Below are positions 35,473 to 44,841 of a DNA stretch of 64,000 bases, in pieces. Position 1 is the first letter of the stretch. The number at the start of each line of letters is the position of its first letter. This DNA comes from Oleidesulfovibrio alaskensis DSM 16109. Its GTDB lineage: Bacteria > Desulfobacterota > Desulfovibrionia > Desulfovibrionales > Desulfovibrionaceae. The notes under the pieces are model-generated. The model did not search any database. It saw only the letters and a program-made list of their open reading frames with translations, and was not told the origin of the DNA. The position numbers were made by a program, and so were the translations under genes. The DNA lies in the NCBI RefSeq assembly GCF_000482745.1, contig NZ_AXWQ01000015.1, positions 66,103 to 130,102 on the forward strand, read 5' to 3'.

Positions 35473-36280
35473 AGTCAATACTCCAGATGCTCTTCAGATC
35501 TCCTACAAGATCGCTCAGGCGCCCCGCGGGCCAGCTGTTGGGGCCGTCGCACAGCGCCTTGTCGGGGTCGGGATGACATTCCAGAAAAACCCCGTTTGCA
35601 CCTGCTGCCACAGCTGCGCGGGCCAGTGCAGGAACATGCCTTCTGTCCCCTCCGGAGCAGGAACCCTGCCCGCCCGGAAGCTGTACGGAATGGGTGGCAT
35701 CGAAAATTACAGGAACATTCAGGCTGCGCATGATGGAAAAAGAGCGGAAATCGACCACAAGATTGTTATAGCCGAAACTTGCCCCTCTTTCGGTAAGCAT
35801 CACGTGACGGTTTCCTGCCGCATGCAGTTTTTCCACCACTGGCCCCATATCCCAAGGCGCCACAAACTGGCCTTTCTTTACATTGACCACACTGCCGGTG
35901 GCGGCAGCCGCCTGCAGCAGGGCTGTCTGCCTGCACAGAAATGCCGGTATTTGCAAAATGTCAGCCACAGCTGCCACAGGTGCGGCCTGAGCAGGTTCAT
36001 GAATATCGGTAATGACAGGCAGGCCCGTTTCTTCGCGGATGCGGGCCAGCCACTCCAGCCCCGTAGTCATTCCGGGGCCGCGGAAGCTGGAGGCCGATGT
36101 ACGGTTGGCCTTGTCAAAAGAGCTTTTAAAAATTGCTGTGACAGCATGTCTGTCCGCAGCCTCACGCACAATGCGGGCAGTTTCAAGCGCCAGCTCGTAG
36201 CTTTCGAGCACGCAGGGGCCTGCAATGATAAACGGGCCGTCGCACAGGGTTTTATAGAGTTCTGTCGTAGAAAACGTCAT
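35462..36280 (-). CDS. kdsA: 3-deoxy-8-phosphooctulonate synthase
   Basis: 272 residues from ATG 36280. Motifs IIAGPCVLES, FKSSFDKANRTS and LTERGASFGYNNLVVDFR match KdsA. It condenses arabinose-5-phosphate and phosphoenolpyruvate to KDO-8-phosphate. It carries ATHSVQLPGG near the C-terminus. It is followed on the reverse strand by kdsC and the lpt genes. Confidence 0.96.
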   Translation of the reverse strand: MTFSTTELYKTLCDGPFIIAGPCVLESYELALETARIVREAADRHAVTAIFKSSFDKANRTSASSFRGPGMTTGLEWLARIREETGLPVITDIHEPAQAAPVAAVADILQIPAFLCRQTALLQAAAATGSVVNVKKGQFVAPWDMGPVVEKLHAAGNRHVMLTERGASFGYNNLVVDFRSFSIMRSLNVPVIFDATHSVQLPGGQGSCSGGDRRHVPALARAAVAAGANGVFLECHPDPDKALCDGPNSWPAGRLSDLVGDLKSIWSIDYAC

Positions 36281-36408
36281 GCATCTCCGCCATGGTAAAA
36301 TCTTGGTGAGGTGGCCGCGGCGCACGGCTTGGGCGCGGCTGTCCGGCAGCATGCCGGAACCGGAAAACCACAGGAAACCTATCCGATTCAAAGCCGGATT
36401 GAAAGTCT

Positions 36409-36444
36409 AAAAAAACGGGGCGCACTGGTGTGCGCCCCGTTTAT
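36409..36444 (-). terminator. Terminator after pyrG (reverse strand)
   Basis: ACGGGGCGCAC / GTGCGCCCCGT stem; the AAAAAAA run before it becomes a U-run on the reverse strand, 17 bases after the pyrG stop. The downstream kdsA operon would then need its own promoter in 36281-36408. Confidence 0.88.
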
Positions 36445-36460
36445 GGCAGGAGTTCAAGCG

Positions 36461-38107
36461 TTACCGCTTGCTTTTTACAGCCTGTTTTCCGGCGGCTTTT
36501 ATAAACTCGCGGAAAAGCGGATGCGGTGTCATGGGGTAGGACTTGAATTCAGGGTGGAACTGACAGCCGAGGAACCAGGGATGATCCTTGATTTCAACCA
36601 TTTCGACAAGTTCACCATCGGGTGACAGACCACTGAATACCAGCCCGGCCTCTTTGAGCTTGTCAAGATAGGCGTTGTTGAATTCAAAACGGTGACGGTG
36701 GCGTTCGTCCACTTTTTCAGCCTGATAGGCAGTGAAGGCATTGGTACCCTTGACCACGGCGCAGGGGTACGATCCCAGACGCATGGTGCCGCCTTTTTCG
36801 CTGCCTGAATCACGCCGCTCCACCTGCTTGCTGCGGAAATCAAACCATTCCGTCATCAGGTAGATCACCTTGTCGGGAGTCTGTTCGTCAAACTCTTCGG
36901 AGTTGGCGGCGGGCAGTCCGGCTACATTGCGGGCAAATTCGATGACCGCACATTGCATACCCAGACATATGCCGAAGAAAGGCACCTTGTTCTCACGGGC
37001 ATAACGGATGGCCCGGATTTTTCCTTCCACGCCTCGGCTGCCGAAGCCGCCGGGAACCAGAATGCCGTCGAGACCGGCCAGAGATTCCGCCACATTTTCA
37101 TCGGTGATGAGCTCGGAATTGACGTACTTGAGCTCCACAGCCAGCTTGTTGGCCACACCGCCGTGAATAAGCGCTTCGTGCAGGCTTTTGTATGCTTCCT
37201 TAAGATCGACATACTTGCCCACGATACCGATGGTCACCTTGCCCTGCGGGTTGGCGCATGTGTCCACCAGCTCCTGCCATTTGCTCAGGTCAGGATTTTT
37301 GGCCGGCAGCTGCAGCATGATGGCGATCTTCTGATCAAAGCCTTCCTCATAGAAGCTGAGCGGCACTTCATAGATGTTTTTCACGTCAACAGCAGAAAAA
37401 ACAGCATCTTTTTCCACGTTGCAGAACAGAGCAATCTTGTGCTTGAGGTCATCGGTGACGGCTTTTTCGCAACGGCACAGAATAATGTCGGGCTGAATGC
37501 CTATGCTGCGAAGCTCTTTGACGCTGTGCTGGGTAGGCTTGGTTTTGTGTTCGCCGGCGGCGGCCAGATACGGTACCAGCGTCAGGTGGATGTACATGCA
37601 GCGGTCACGGCCCAGATCGGAACGAAGCTGCCGGATGGCTTCAAGGAACGGCTGTCCTTCGATGTCACCCACGGTTCCGCCTATTTCCACCAGCGCCACA
37701 TCAAGGTCGTCGCTGGCCAGATTCATAATCACGCTTTTGATTTCGTCGGTGATATGCGGAATAACCTGAACGGTGCCCCCCAGATAGTCGCCGCGGCGTT
37801 CCTTTGTGATCACGCGGTGGTAGATGGAACCGGACGTGTAGTTGTTGCGCTGGTTCATGGGAATGCCGAGGTAGCGCTCGTAATGGCCAAGATCAAGGTC
37901 GGTTTCCGCGCCGTCGTCGGTCACATACACTTCACCGTGCTGAAACGGGTTCATGGTGCCGGGGTCGACGTTGATGTAGGGGTCGAGTTTCTGAATGGTG
38001 ACCTTGAGTCCCCGGGCCTGCAGCAGTGCCCCCACAGATGCGGCAGCCAGCCCTTTGCCCAGCGACGAAAGCACCCCGCCGGTGATAAAGATAAACTTGG
38101 TTTTCAT
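36461..38107 (-). CDS. pyrG: CTP synthase
   Basis: Converts UTP to CTP with glutamine. 548 residues. The N-terminal synthetase domain begins KFIFITGGVLSSLGKGLAAAS. The glutamine amidotransferase nucleophile lies in FGICLGMQCAVIEFARN and the triad histidine in CQFHPEFKS. CTP feeds KDO activation, which fits the kdsA neighbourhood. Confidence 0.97.
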   Translation of the reverse strand: MKTKFIFITGGVLSSLGKGLAAASVGALLQARGLKVTIQKLDPYINVDPGTMNPFQHGEVYVTDDGAETDLDLGHYERYLGIPMNQRNNYTSGSIYHRVITKERRGDYLGGTVQVIPHITDEIKSVIMNLASDDLDVALVEIGGTVGDIEGQPFLEAIRQLRSDLGRDRCMYIHLTLVPYLAAAGEHKTKPTQHSVKELRSIGIQPDIILCRCEKAVTDDLKHKIALFCNVEKDAVFSAVDVKNIYEVPLSFYEEGFDQKIAIMLQLPAKNPDLSKWQELVDTCANPQGKVTIGIVGKYVDLKEAYKSLHEALIHGGVANKLAVELKYVNSELITDENVAESLAGLDGILVPGGFGSRGVEGKIRAIRYARENKVPFFGICLGMQCAVIEFARNVAGLPAANSEEFDEQTPDKVIYLMTEWFDFRSKQVERRDSGSEKGGTMRLGSYPCAVVKGTNAFTAYQAEKVDERHRHRFEFNNAYLDKLKEAGLVFSGLSPDGELVEMVEIKDHPWFLGCQFHPEFKSYPMTPHPLFREFIKAAGKQAVKSKR

Positions 38108-38339
38108 GTAACTCCTGCCTCAGCATGATTTGATTCGGAAACGGGAAAAAATCCTGTTTCACACGGTAACAGCTGATTGTATCAAAAACGACACCCCTCG
38201 TCAGCCATTGACGCCGACAGGGGCTGCCACTATTATCTGCGGTTCCGAGCAGCAACTGCCCGGATATCTCCGCACGCACAAACGTGTGTTGCTACGGAAT
38301 GGACATTCCTCTGTCAAGCAAACATTTTCAGGAGCCATG

Positions 38340-39149
38340 ATGACCAAGGTGAATACGCTGGTTATAACCGGCTACGGGACTAACTGCGAAGTTGAATGCG
38401 CGCACGCTGCGCGTATTGCAGGAGCCGATGCCGTTGAAATAGCCCATTTTTCCGATCTTGAAACCGGCAGAATCCGCCTTGAGGATTTTAATTTTCTTAT
38501 TTTCCCCGGCGGCTTTCTTGATGGTGACGATCTGGGAGCGGCTCAGGCAGCAGCGCAACGCTGGAGACACGCCCAGACCAAGGACGGCACCCCACTGCTG
38601 GACCAGCTGAAAAATTTCTTTGACCGCGGCGGGCTGATCATGGGCATCTGCAACGGCTTCCAGTTGCTTGTCAAACTGGGACTGCTGCCCGCTCTCGATT
38701 CAATGTATTTCGAACGGCAGGTTTCGCTCAGTCACAACGATTCAGCGCGGTATGAAGACCGCTGGTGCCACCTGAAAGTGAATACGCACAGTCCCTGTGT
38801 ATTCACGCACGGCCTTACTTCGCTGTATATTCCCGTGCGCCACGGCGAAGGCAAGTTGATTCCCGAAAATGAAGAAACGTTGAAACGACTGGTGGCGGAA
38901 AACCTTGTTGTCTTTCAGTACGCCCACCCCGAGACCATGGAAGTAACTCAGGAATACCCATGGAACCCCAACGGTTCCCCTCTCGGCATCGCGGGACTGA
39001 CCGACCCCACCGGGCGTGTGCTGGGCCTGATGCCGCATCCGGAAGCATTCAACCATGTGACCAACCATCCCGGCTGGACCCGTGGCGAGAGTGACCCGCT
39101 GGGTACGGTTTTGTTCGAAAATGCCGTTGCCTACCTGAAAAAACAATAG
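38340..39149 (+). CDS. purQ: Phosphoribosylformylglycinamidine synthase, PurQ-type glutaminase subunit
   Basis: 269 residues. A class I glutamine amidotransferase with nucleophile cysteine in GICNGFQLLVKLG and the triad histidine in LMPHPEAFNH. It supplies ammonia to PurL in purine synthesis. It is longer than the Bacillus PurQ, with an extended C-terminus (NHPGWTRGESDP) like the C-terminal part of long PurL. ATG 38340 is preferred over ATG 38337 because AGGAG then sits 5 bases upstream. Confidence 0.88.
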   Translation: MTKVNTLVITGYGTNCEVECAHAARIAGADAVEIAHFSDLETGRIRLEDFNFLIFPGGFLDGDDLGAAQAAAQRWRHAQTKDGTPLLDQLKNFFDRGGLIMGICNGFQLLVKLGLLPALDSMYFERQVSLSHNDSARYEDRWCHLKVNTHSPCVFTHGLTSLYIPVRHGEGKLIPENEETLKRLVAENLVVFQYAHPETMEVTQEYPWNPNGSPLGIAGLTDPTGRVLGLMPHPEAFNHVTNHPGWTRGESDPLGTVLFENAVAYLKKQ

Positions 39150-39156
39150 CACTCAG

Positions 39157-39184
39157 AGCGGAGCATGAATTCATGCTCCGCTTT
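39157..39184 (+). terminator. Terminator after the purQ-like gene
   Basis: Perfect inverted repeat GCGGAGCATGAA / TTCATGCTCCGC followed by TTTT. Confidence 0.85.
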
Positions 39185-39218
39185 TCAGTAATTTTTACGG
39201 CCTGCCGCAGAGGTGATG

Positions 39219-39599
39219 ATGGTACCTTGCCTTATTTGCGGAAAAGACGCTTCCACCGGCTGGCTGCTCGGCCTCTCTCCTTCGCCGGACAGCCTTAAAG
39301 TGGCATTATGTGCCGGGCATGACACGGCGGAAAACAGAACGCTGGCCGCTGCTGCCTGGGAAAAGCTGATGCACGGGGAAGTCGCCCGGCTGATACAACT
39401 GCATGCTGTTCCTTTCCGGTCGCGGACTCCCTATGTTTTGACGGTGCGCTATGTTGATGGCGGCAGTGAATCCACGCCCTGCGTCGCACATGCCGTTTTT
39501 GAAAATATGGCGCTGCAGGTCACTCCGCCGGAAGGTGCGGTCCGGTATTACCTGCTGCGCTATATCAAAAGTTTTGAGACATCAGCCTTTGCCCGCTGA
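39219..39599 (+). CDS. Small cysteine-containing protein of unknown function
   Basis: About 126 residues. The N-terminus has CLICGKDASTGW, a CxxC like half of a zinc knuckle, then a histidine (CAGHDTAENR). The rest is mixed alpha/beta. ATG 39219 has CAGAGG at a suitable distance; GTG 39213 and ATG 39216 are in frame. I do not recognise the family. Confidence 0.65.
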   Translation: MVPCLICGKDASTGWLLGLSPSPDSLKVALCAGHDTAENRTLAAAAWEKLMHGEVARLIQLHAVPFRSRTPYVLTVRYVDGGSESTPCVAHAVFENMALQVTPPEGAVRYYLLRYIKSFETSAFAR

Positions 39600-39634
39600 C
39601 ACCGCAGGGACAAGGCTGTTTTTAGTCTGTTACA

Positions 39635-39672
39635 GAAAAAAGGGCCGGAACGCAGTGCGTTCCGGCCCTTTT
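39635..39672. terminator. Bidirectional terminator between convergent genes
   Basis: AAAAAAGGGCCGGAACGC / GCGTTCCGGCCCTTTT, a long perfect hairpin between the forward gene ending 39599 and the MetS-like gene ending 39693. Confidence 0.92.
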
Positions 39673-39692
39673 ATGGTCTGATTCTGTTCAAA

Positions 39693-39797
39693 TTATTTAT
39701 GTCTGTTATTGCGGATGGCTGTGACAAAGCACCAGCAAGCCCCGCCCCAGGTCAGCCCCAGGCCGACAATCATCATGATTATTGCTTCAATGCTCAT
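39693..39797 (-). CDS. MetS-like small subunit of an NSS-family importer
   Basis: 34 residues, too short for usual gene calls. One hydrophobic segment (IIMMIVGLGLTWGGACWCF) is followed by a basic end (RNNRHK). The start ATG overlaps the transporter stop as TAATG, and the ribosome site AGGAGG lies inside the transporter's last codons, so it is translationally coupled. This matches the methionine/alanine-import small-subunit family (MetS), which sits directly after its MetP-type transporter and is needed for uptake in Corynebacterium. Confidence 0.85.
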   Translation of the reverse strand: MSIEAIIMMIVGLGLTWGGACWCFVTAIRNNRHK

Positions 39798-41293
39798 TAG
39801 TTTCCTCCTGCCGGCTTATTGATAAAGCGTTCCGTTGCGGGCTGGTTTTTCAGCCAGAAGGCGATAACCAGAGAAACAGGCAGCAGCGACCAGCCAAGCA
39901 GCATCAGGTCTCTGACAGGATACCCGCCGTAGCCGTTCACCAGGTCTCCGTGCAGGTTGGAAAGGATGGAGTATCCGAGCACGGCAACGGTCACATACTT
40001 GAGGCACTTTTTCCAGAGGTTGTTCACCGAAAAATCGGAGAGCGAGTTCACATGGGTGCGTATGTCTTCAAGATTCAGCACCCAGCTAAGCAGAATAATT
40101 TCGATGATGGCACCAAACAGCAGAGCCTGACTGTTCACAAAATGGTCGACGATATCAAGGATGAACAGACCTGCGCCGGTGGTGAACACCACGGTGACCG
40201 CAAACCCGCCCAGACAGAAGAACGATACCGTGTCGCGGCGCCGCCAGCCGAATTTGTCAATCAGCGAAGAAACACAGGCTTCCACGATGGAAATGTGCGA
40301 ACTCACCCCGGCCATGGCCAGACACAGGAAGAACAGCGTGCCTATGAGTTCCGGCGCAGGCAGCGAATTGATGGCCTTGGGAATGGTAACAAAAGCCAGC
40401 CCGACGCCCGCTCCGGCAACGTCTTTGATCGAAGCGCCGGTTTCAAGAGCCATATTGCCCAGCACACTGAAAATAAGAACGCCTGAAAGCAGCGAAAAAC
40501 CGCAGTTGATGAACACGGTCATGGCTGCGTTGTTGTTTACGTCTTCATCGGGCGGCAGGTAGCTGGAATAGGCCACCATGATTGAAAAGCCCACACTGAG
40601 GGAGTAGAAAATCTGCCCGTAGGCGGCGGCCCATACTTTGTAATCAAGCACCTTTGAAAAGTCGGGCTTGAAAAGATAGTTCAGGCCGTCAAGAGCCCCG
40701 TCCAGCGTTACAACGCGGACAATAAGCAGGAGGACCAGCAGGAAAAGCGCGGGAATAAGCACCTTGTTTGCCCGCTCAATGCCTTTTTTAATGCCGGAAA
40801 CACAGGCAAGCCATGTGATGCCCCAAGCGGCAAGGCAGGAAACAAAGATGGGCCAGCGTATGCCGCCGAATTCAAGGGGAGAACTGGTGAGGCCGAGGAA
40901 TTCACCGAAAAAGAACCCCTTGGGATCGTCGCCCCACGAAAGGTCGAGCGAAAAGGTGACATAATTCAGCGTCCAGCCGATGACGGCAATGTAATAGGTT
41001 GCAATGATGGCCGCCACCATCACCTGCAGCCAGCCGACCCATTCCCATTTGGGATTCAGGCGGGCAAAAAGCCGCGGGGCTGAGCTGCGGTACTTCTGCC
41101 CTACGCCGAACTCCAGAATCATAAACGGAATACCGGCGGTAAGCAGGGCAAAAATATAAGGAATAAGAAACGCCCCACCGCCGTTATCATATGCTACATA
41201 CGGAAAACGCCAAATGTTACCCAGTCCGATGGCGGACCCCACAGCGGCCAGAATAAAACCGGCCCGCGAGCCCCATTGTTCACGCTTGCTCAT
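39797..41293 (-). CDS. Sodium-dependent NSS-family amino-acid transporter (MetP-like)
   Basis: 498 residues, 11-12 membrane segments. The LeuT-type first helix (SRAGFILAAVGSAIGLGNIW) with its unwound Na+/substrate site and the FPYVAYDNGGGAFLIPY segment are typical. Start at ATG 41293; an upstream in-frame ATG at 41326 is unlikely. Because a MetS-like subunit follows, methionine, alanine or a similar neutral amino acid is the likely substrate. Confidence 0.92.
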   Translation of the reverse strand: MSKREQWGSRAGFILAAVGSAIGLGNIWRFPYVAYDNGGGAFLIPYIFALLTAGIPFMILEFGVGQKYRSSAPRLFARLNPKWEWVGWLQVMVAAIIATYYIAVIGWTLNYVTFSLDLSWGDDPKGFFFGEFLGLTSSPLEFGGIRWPIFVSCLAAWGITWLACVSGIKKGIERANKVLIPALFLLVLLLIVRVVTLDGALDGLNYLFKPDFSKVLDYKVWAAAYGQIFYSLSVGFSIMVAYSSYLPPDEDVNNNAAMTVFINCGFSLLSGVLIFSVLGNMALETGASIKDVAGAGVGLAFVTIPKAINSLPAPELIGTLFFLCLAMAGVSSHISIVEACVSSLIDKFGWRRRDTVSFFCLGGFAVTVVFTTGAGLFILDIVDHFVNSQALLFGAIIEIILLSWVLNLEDIRTHVNSLSDFSVNNLWKKCLKYVTVAVLGYSILSNLHGDLVNGYGGYPVRDLMLLGWSLLPVSLVIAFWLKNQPATERFINKPAGGN

Positions 41294-41730
41294 TGCTCTT
41301 CCTAAAGCGTTTGCAGAATACGGCATGTCGATCCGCTATTCTGATTGATGTGAAACCTCTGACTTCACTGTTTTGTATAAAACCTGTGAAACTGGCCCTG
41401 AACAGGCAATTCTCCCCCGTCAGGAGAATTATGATGCCGCATGACAACACGTTATCTGCGGCAGAAGACGCGTGTACGTCTCCATCTTTTCAGAGCGGAG
41501 AAGCACTTTTACGTTCCGTGTGCAAAAATGTCTATCCCAAACCCGCCTCTCCTGCGGGAGAAAGACTTTTTTGCACTTTTGCAAACTTTTCCTTCTGATT
41601 CGGGCAAGGCACTGTTCCTGCCGTGCCTCACTGTCCGGTTCAGGCATCCGACATTGACAAACCACAGCCACAGTGCGAGAGAACTCACCAGAAAAGAACG
41701 ATTTTCATTACTTCAATAAAGGAGCTGAAC
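41294..41730. other. 437-base region without a confident gene
   Basis: Holds the promoter of the reverse-strand transporter and the leader of the forward gene at 41731. A perfect 8-bp inverted repeat AATTCTCC / GGAGAATT lies at 41408-41430. A short hairpin with a T-run is at 41549-41573. A 55-codon forward reading frame from ATG 41431 has AGGAG upstream but no convincing protein character. Confidence 0.5.
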
Positions 41731-42147
41731 GTGCATCCCGAATCAGTCAAAGAGCTGGAAACCCTGCTTACGGCATGGGAAGACAGCAACGGAACCCGTA
41801 AAGCTTTCGAACTGTTCAAGCATCATCTGGAATCCTTTGAAGGGGTCACCTTCGACTTTAAAGCGCGCCCCGGCATCAGCTACTCACTGCGGGCTGCGCA
41901 CCCCAGCCAGAAAAACCGTAAACTGTTCACGCTGGTTGACGTCATTGACGACGATCCGGCAGCCCGCTGGCTCTCCGTATGTTTTTACGAAGACATGATC
42001 ACCGATCCGGACGAGCGCGGCGACTTTGTGCCCGGCGGCCTGCTGGGCGAAGACGCACACTGCCTTGATCTGGACGAATGGGATGACGAACACGTCGATT
42101 ACATCAAAAAACGGCTTACAGAGGCTGCCACATCAGCTTCAGCCTGA
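41731..42147 (+). CDS. Conserved-looking acidic cytoplasmic protein, function unknown
   Basis: 138 residues from GTG 41731 with AAGGAG upstream. It is strongly acidic, with a compact alpha/beta look (VTFDFKARPGISYSLRAA, DDDPAARWLSVCFYEDMI) and GGLLGEDAHCLDLDEWDD near the end. No signal peptide or membrane segment. I do not recognise a domain. A strong terminator follows. Confidence 0.7.
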   Translation: MHPESVKELETLLTAWEDSNGTRKAFELFKHHLESFEGVTFDFKARPGISYSLRAAHPSQKNRKLFTLVDVIDDDPAARWLSVCFYEDMITDPDERGDFVPGGLLGEDAHCLDLDEWDDEHVDYIKKRLTEAATSASA

Positions 42148-42166
42148 CCGGAAAAGACACCGATAC

Positions 42167-42196
42167 AAAAAAAGCCCCGCACGCGGGGCTTTTTTT
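42167..42196. terminator. Terminator (bidirectional)
   Basis: AAAAAAAGCCCCGC / GCGGGGCTTTTTTT with a short AC loop, between convergent genes ending at 42147 and 42257. Confidence 0.93.
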
Positions 42197-42256
42197 GATT
42201 GAACAGCCGCCGCAGGCAAAGGCATCCTGTCTCACCTGCGGCTGAAAAAATCAGTT

Positions 42257-42502
42257 TTACATAAAATCAGGATCGATGGACGCTTTTCCGTTATCTAGAA
42301 TAACTTTTAGAAAGCTTAGCGTCCGTGCATCCACAGGAACAACGGGGAACGTGTTGAGACAGCTGTCACATTTAGCCACGGTCGGTTTCACCGGATTAAG
42401 CATGGGAATTTTATGCTCGCAGAACGGGCACGGATAAAAAAGCAGCAGCTCAAGCGCCACAGGCTTTACTGGAGCCACTGGCTTACGTGTTCTGGTACTC
42501 AT
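42257..42502 (-). CDS. Small zinc-ribbon-like protein
   Basis: 81 residues. CPFCEHK and CDSCLNT form two CxxC pairs 20-odd residues apart, a zinc-ribbon pattern. The start overlaps the gpmI stop as ATGA, so it is coupled to gpmI. Function unknown. Confidence 0.7.
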   Translation of the reverse strand: MSTRTRKPVAPVKPVALELLLFYPCPFCEHKIPMLNPVKPTVAKCDSCLNTFPVVPVDARTLSFLKVILDNGKASIDPDFM

Positions 42503-44040
42503 AAGGATTCCTTTACAAGCAGGCTCTGTCCGGTCATGGCTTCGGGCCGGTGCAGCCCCAGTATATCAATAATTGTCGGTGCGACATCCCCCAGTTTGCC
42601 TTCCGGCACAAGGCGCCATGCGGCCGGTGCACCCAGCAGAGCCACAGGCACGGGATTCATGCTGTGCGCAGTATGGGGGTTGCCCTGTGCATCCAGCAGC
42701 TGCTCAGCGTTGCCGTGGTCGGCGGTAACCATAACCACGCCGCCCCTCTCTACAAACGCGTCTATAATTCTGCCGGTGCAGGCGTCAACGGCCTCGCAGG
42801 CTTTTACAGCGGCGGAAAACACTCCGGTGTGTCCTACCATGTCAAGATTGGCAAGGTTGCACACAATGAGACCGTACCCCTTGTCCAGAGCGGCAAGCAG
42901 CGAATCCGTCACCTCATAGACGCTCATTTCGGGTTTGAGATCGTATGTGGCAACATCGCGGGGCGAGGGAACAAGCAGACGGTCTTCACCCGTAAAAGGC
43001 TCTTCGCGTCCGCAGTTGAAAAAATACGTCACATGGGCATATTTTTCTGTTTCGGCAATTCTGAACTGGCTGATACCGGCCAGAGAGACAACTTCACCCA
43101 GAGTGCCCTCAAGGGGGTCTTTGTCAAAAGCCACCGGCACATCAAATGACGCGTCGTAGGATGTCATGGTGGCGAAGCGGGCAAGAACAGGTACCCGCCC
43201 TCTGTCAAAAGCATCAAACGAGGGGTCAATAAAGCAGCGGGTGAGCTGTCTGGCCCGGTCTGCCCGGAAATTGTAAAAAAATATACCGTCACCATCGGCA
43301 ATACCGGCGGCAGAGCCGACAATCACGGGTTTTATGAATTCATCGGTCTGGCCTGCGGCATACGCGTTTTCAACAGCTTGGGCTGCACTGTCCGCAGATT
43401 CGCCCTGCCCGTGGACAAGAGCATTCCATGCGGTTTCATTACGTTCCCAATGACGGTCTCTGTCCATGGCATAGTACCGGCCGGTGACACTGGCAATACG
43501 GCCGTGCCCCAGTCTGACGAGTACCTCTTCAAGGTCATTGATGAACTGCAGGCCGCTTTTAGGAGCGGTATCCCTTCCATCCATAAATGCGTGGATGCAC
43601 ACAGGCACACAGGCATCGCGGGCGGCTTCCACAAGCGCATAAAGATGACGGACGTGACTGTGCACCCCGCCGTCGGATACAAGCCCGAGCAGGTGCAGTG
43701 TTCCGCCGGAGCTTTTCAACGCGTCGAACATGTCTGCAATTGCCGGACGGGCCGACAGCTGCCGCTCCTCCACCGCGATATCAATGCGGGTCATGTCCTG
43801 ATAAACAATTCTTCCGGCACCAAGATTCATATGCCCCACTTCGGAATTGCCCATAAATCCGTCGGGCAAACCTACAGATCTGCCGGAACATTGCAGGCGG
43901 CTGCGGCACGGTGCAGCCATAAGGCTGTCCAGCACGGGAGTACGGGCTGCCGACACTGCGTTTCCCTTGCCGGCGGGGGCAATTCCCCACCCGTCAAGAA
44001 TGAGCAGCAGAACAGGATTCAGCGGGCCGGAAGATGACAT
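42499..44040 (-). CDS. gpmI: 2,3-bisphosphoglycerate-independent phosphoglycerate mutase
   Basis: 513 residues from ATG 44040. Alkaline-phosphatase-fold metal sites: LLILDGWG at the start, catalytic serine in GFMGNSEVGHMNLGAGR, and VTADHGNAEQL near the C-terminus. Interconverts 3- and 2-phosphoglycerate; Mn dependent. Start overlaps the rsfS stop as TAATG. Confidence 0.96.
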   Translation of the reverse strand: MSSSGPLNPVLLLILDGWGIAPAGKGNAVSAARTPVLDSLMAAPCRSRLQCSGRSVGLPDGFMGNSEVGHMNLGAGRIVYQDMTRIDIAVEERQLSARPAIADMFDALKSSGGTLHLLGLVSDGGVHSHVRHLYALVEAARDACVPVCIHAFMDGRDTAPKSGLQFINDLEEVLVRLGHGRIASVTGRYYAMDRDRHWERNETAWNALVHGQGESADSAAQAVENAYAAGQTDEFIKPVIVGSAAGIADGDGIFFYNFRADRARQLTRCFIDPSFDAFDRGRVPVLARFATMTSYDASFDVPVAFDKDPLEGTLGEVVSLAGISQFRIAETEKYAHVTYFFNCGREEPFTGEDRLLVPSPRDVATYDLKPEMSVYEVTDSLLAALDKGYGLIVCNLANLDMVGHTGVFSAAVKACEAVDACTGRIIDAFVERGGVVMVTADHGNAEQLLDAQGNPHTAHSMNPVPVALLGAPAAWRLVPEGKLGDVAPTIIDILGLHRPEAMTGQSLLVKESL

Positions 44041-44435
44041 TATTCTTCTCCTGTCCGGTTCCGGACGGCCTCCACCTGCGGAGCGTCTGCCCATAGCCCT
44101 TCAAGATTATACAGTTCGCGTGAATCGGGCTGAAAGATATTCACCACGACATCGTTCATATCGAGCAGAATCCATTTTCCGGCCTGATAGCCTTCCACGC
44201 GCAGGAACTCGAAATTATTCTGCTTGCAAAAATCAAGCATGTAGTCGGCCAAAGCCTGTCCCTGACGCACGGAGCCGGCAGTACCCACAATCATAAAATC
44301 GGTAAAGCCGCTGATTCCGCGCAGATCAAATACAAGCAGGTCACGCGCTTTTTTGTCATTGAGCAGCGCGGCAAGGCGCTGGGCTTTTTCATGCCCGTCA
44401 GCAAGGGAGAACTTCTTTTCTTTCTTGGTAACCAT
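44040..44435 (-). CDS. rsfS: Ribosomal silencing factor RsfS
   Basis: 131 residues. The family core KKARDLLVFDLRGISGFTDF and the EGYQAGKWILLDMNDVVVN segment are diagnostic. It binds L14 of the large subunit and blocks subunit joining in starvation. A lysine-rich leader precedes the core. Confidence 0.95.
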   Translation of the reverse strand: MVTKKEKKFSLADGHEKAQRLAALLNDKKARDLLVFDLRGISGFTDFMIVGTAGSVRQGQALADYMLDFCKQNNFEFLRVEGYQAGKWILLDMNDVVVNIFQPDSRELYNLEGLWADAPQVEAVRNRTGEE

Positions 44436-44841
44436 ATATATCAGATGTTCCTCAGGTTGTTTGCAAATTGTCCTTCAGGCTCCGTGGTTCACAACTTGAA
44501 CCGGCCGCCCTCCGGAGTGTTGCGTAATACTGCATTTGGCTGCAACGTGCAAATGATTATGGGACACCGTGCTCATGCGGGCGTGGCCATATCAGTGTGC
44601 GTTCAAGCGCCGGCAATATTCGGCATCGTTCCGGCCCCCTTTTCTGTTGTTTCTGCCTACCGTGTGCTCACGGCACGCACCCCAGCTTCAGACTTCGTTG
44701 TTCCTGCTCTGTTTACTTCCTCACATGTGATGTTTACAATACCGCCTTCCGCGGGTTGCCGCCTCCGGAATCGAGATAAAAAGCGGCCTGCTGCGGTCCC
44801 ATTCTCTTTTCCGTTATTCATGTCACTTTTTGGGGGAATCA
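44436..44841. other. 406-base intergenic region between divergent genes
   Basis: Lies between rsfS (reverse) and a chemoreceptor gene (forward). I see no gene, no strong hairpin and no confident promoter. GGGGG just before 44842 serves as the ribosome site of the chemoreceptor. Confidence 0.5.

Noticed and set aside
41431..41598. 55-codon forward frame with AGGAG before ATG 41431
   Set aside because: The ribosome site is part of a perfect inverted repeat, the protein has no recognisable character, and a hairpin with a T-run lies inside it.
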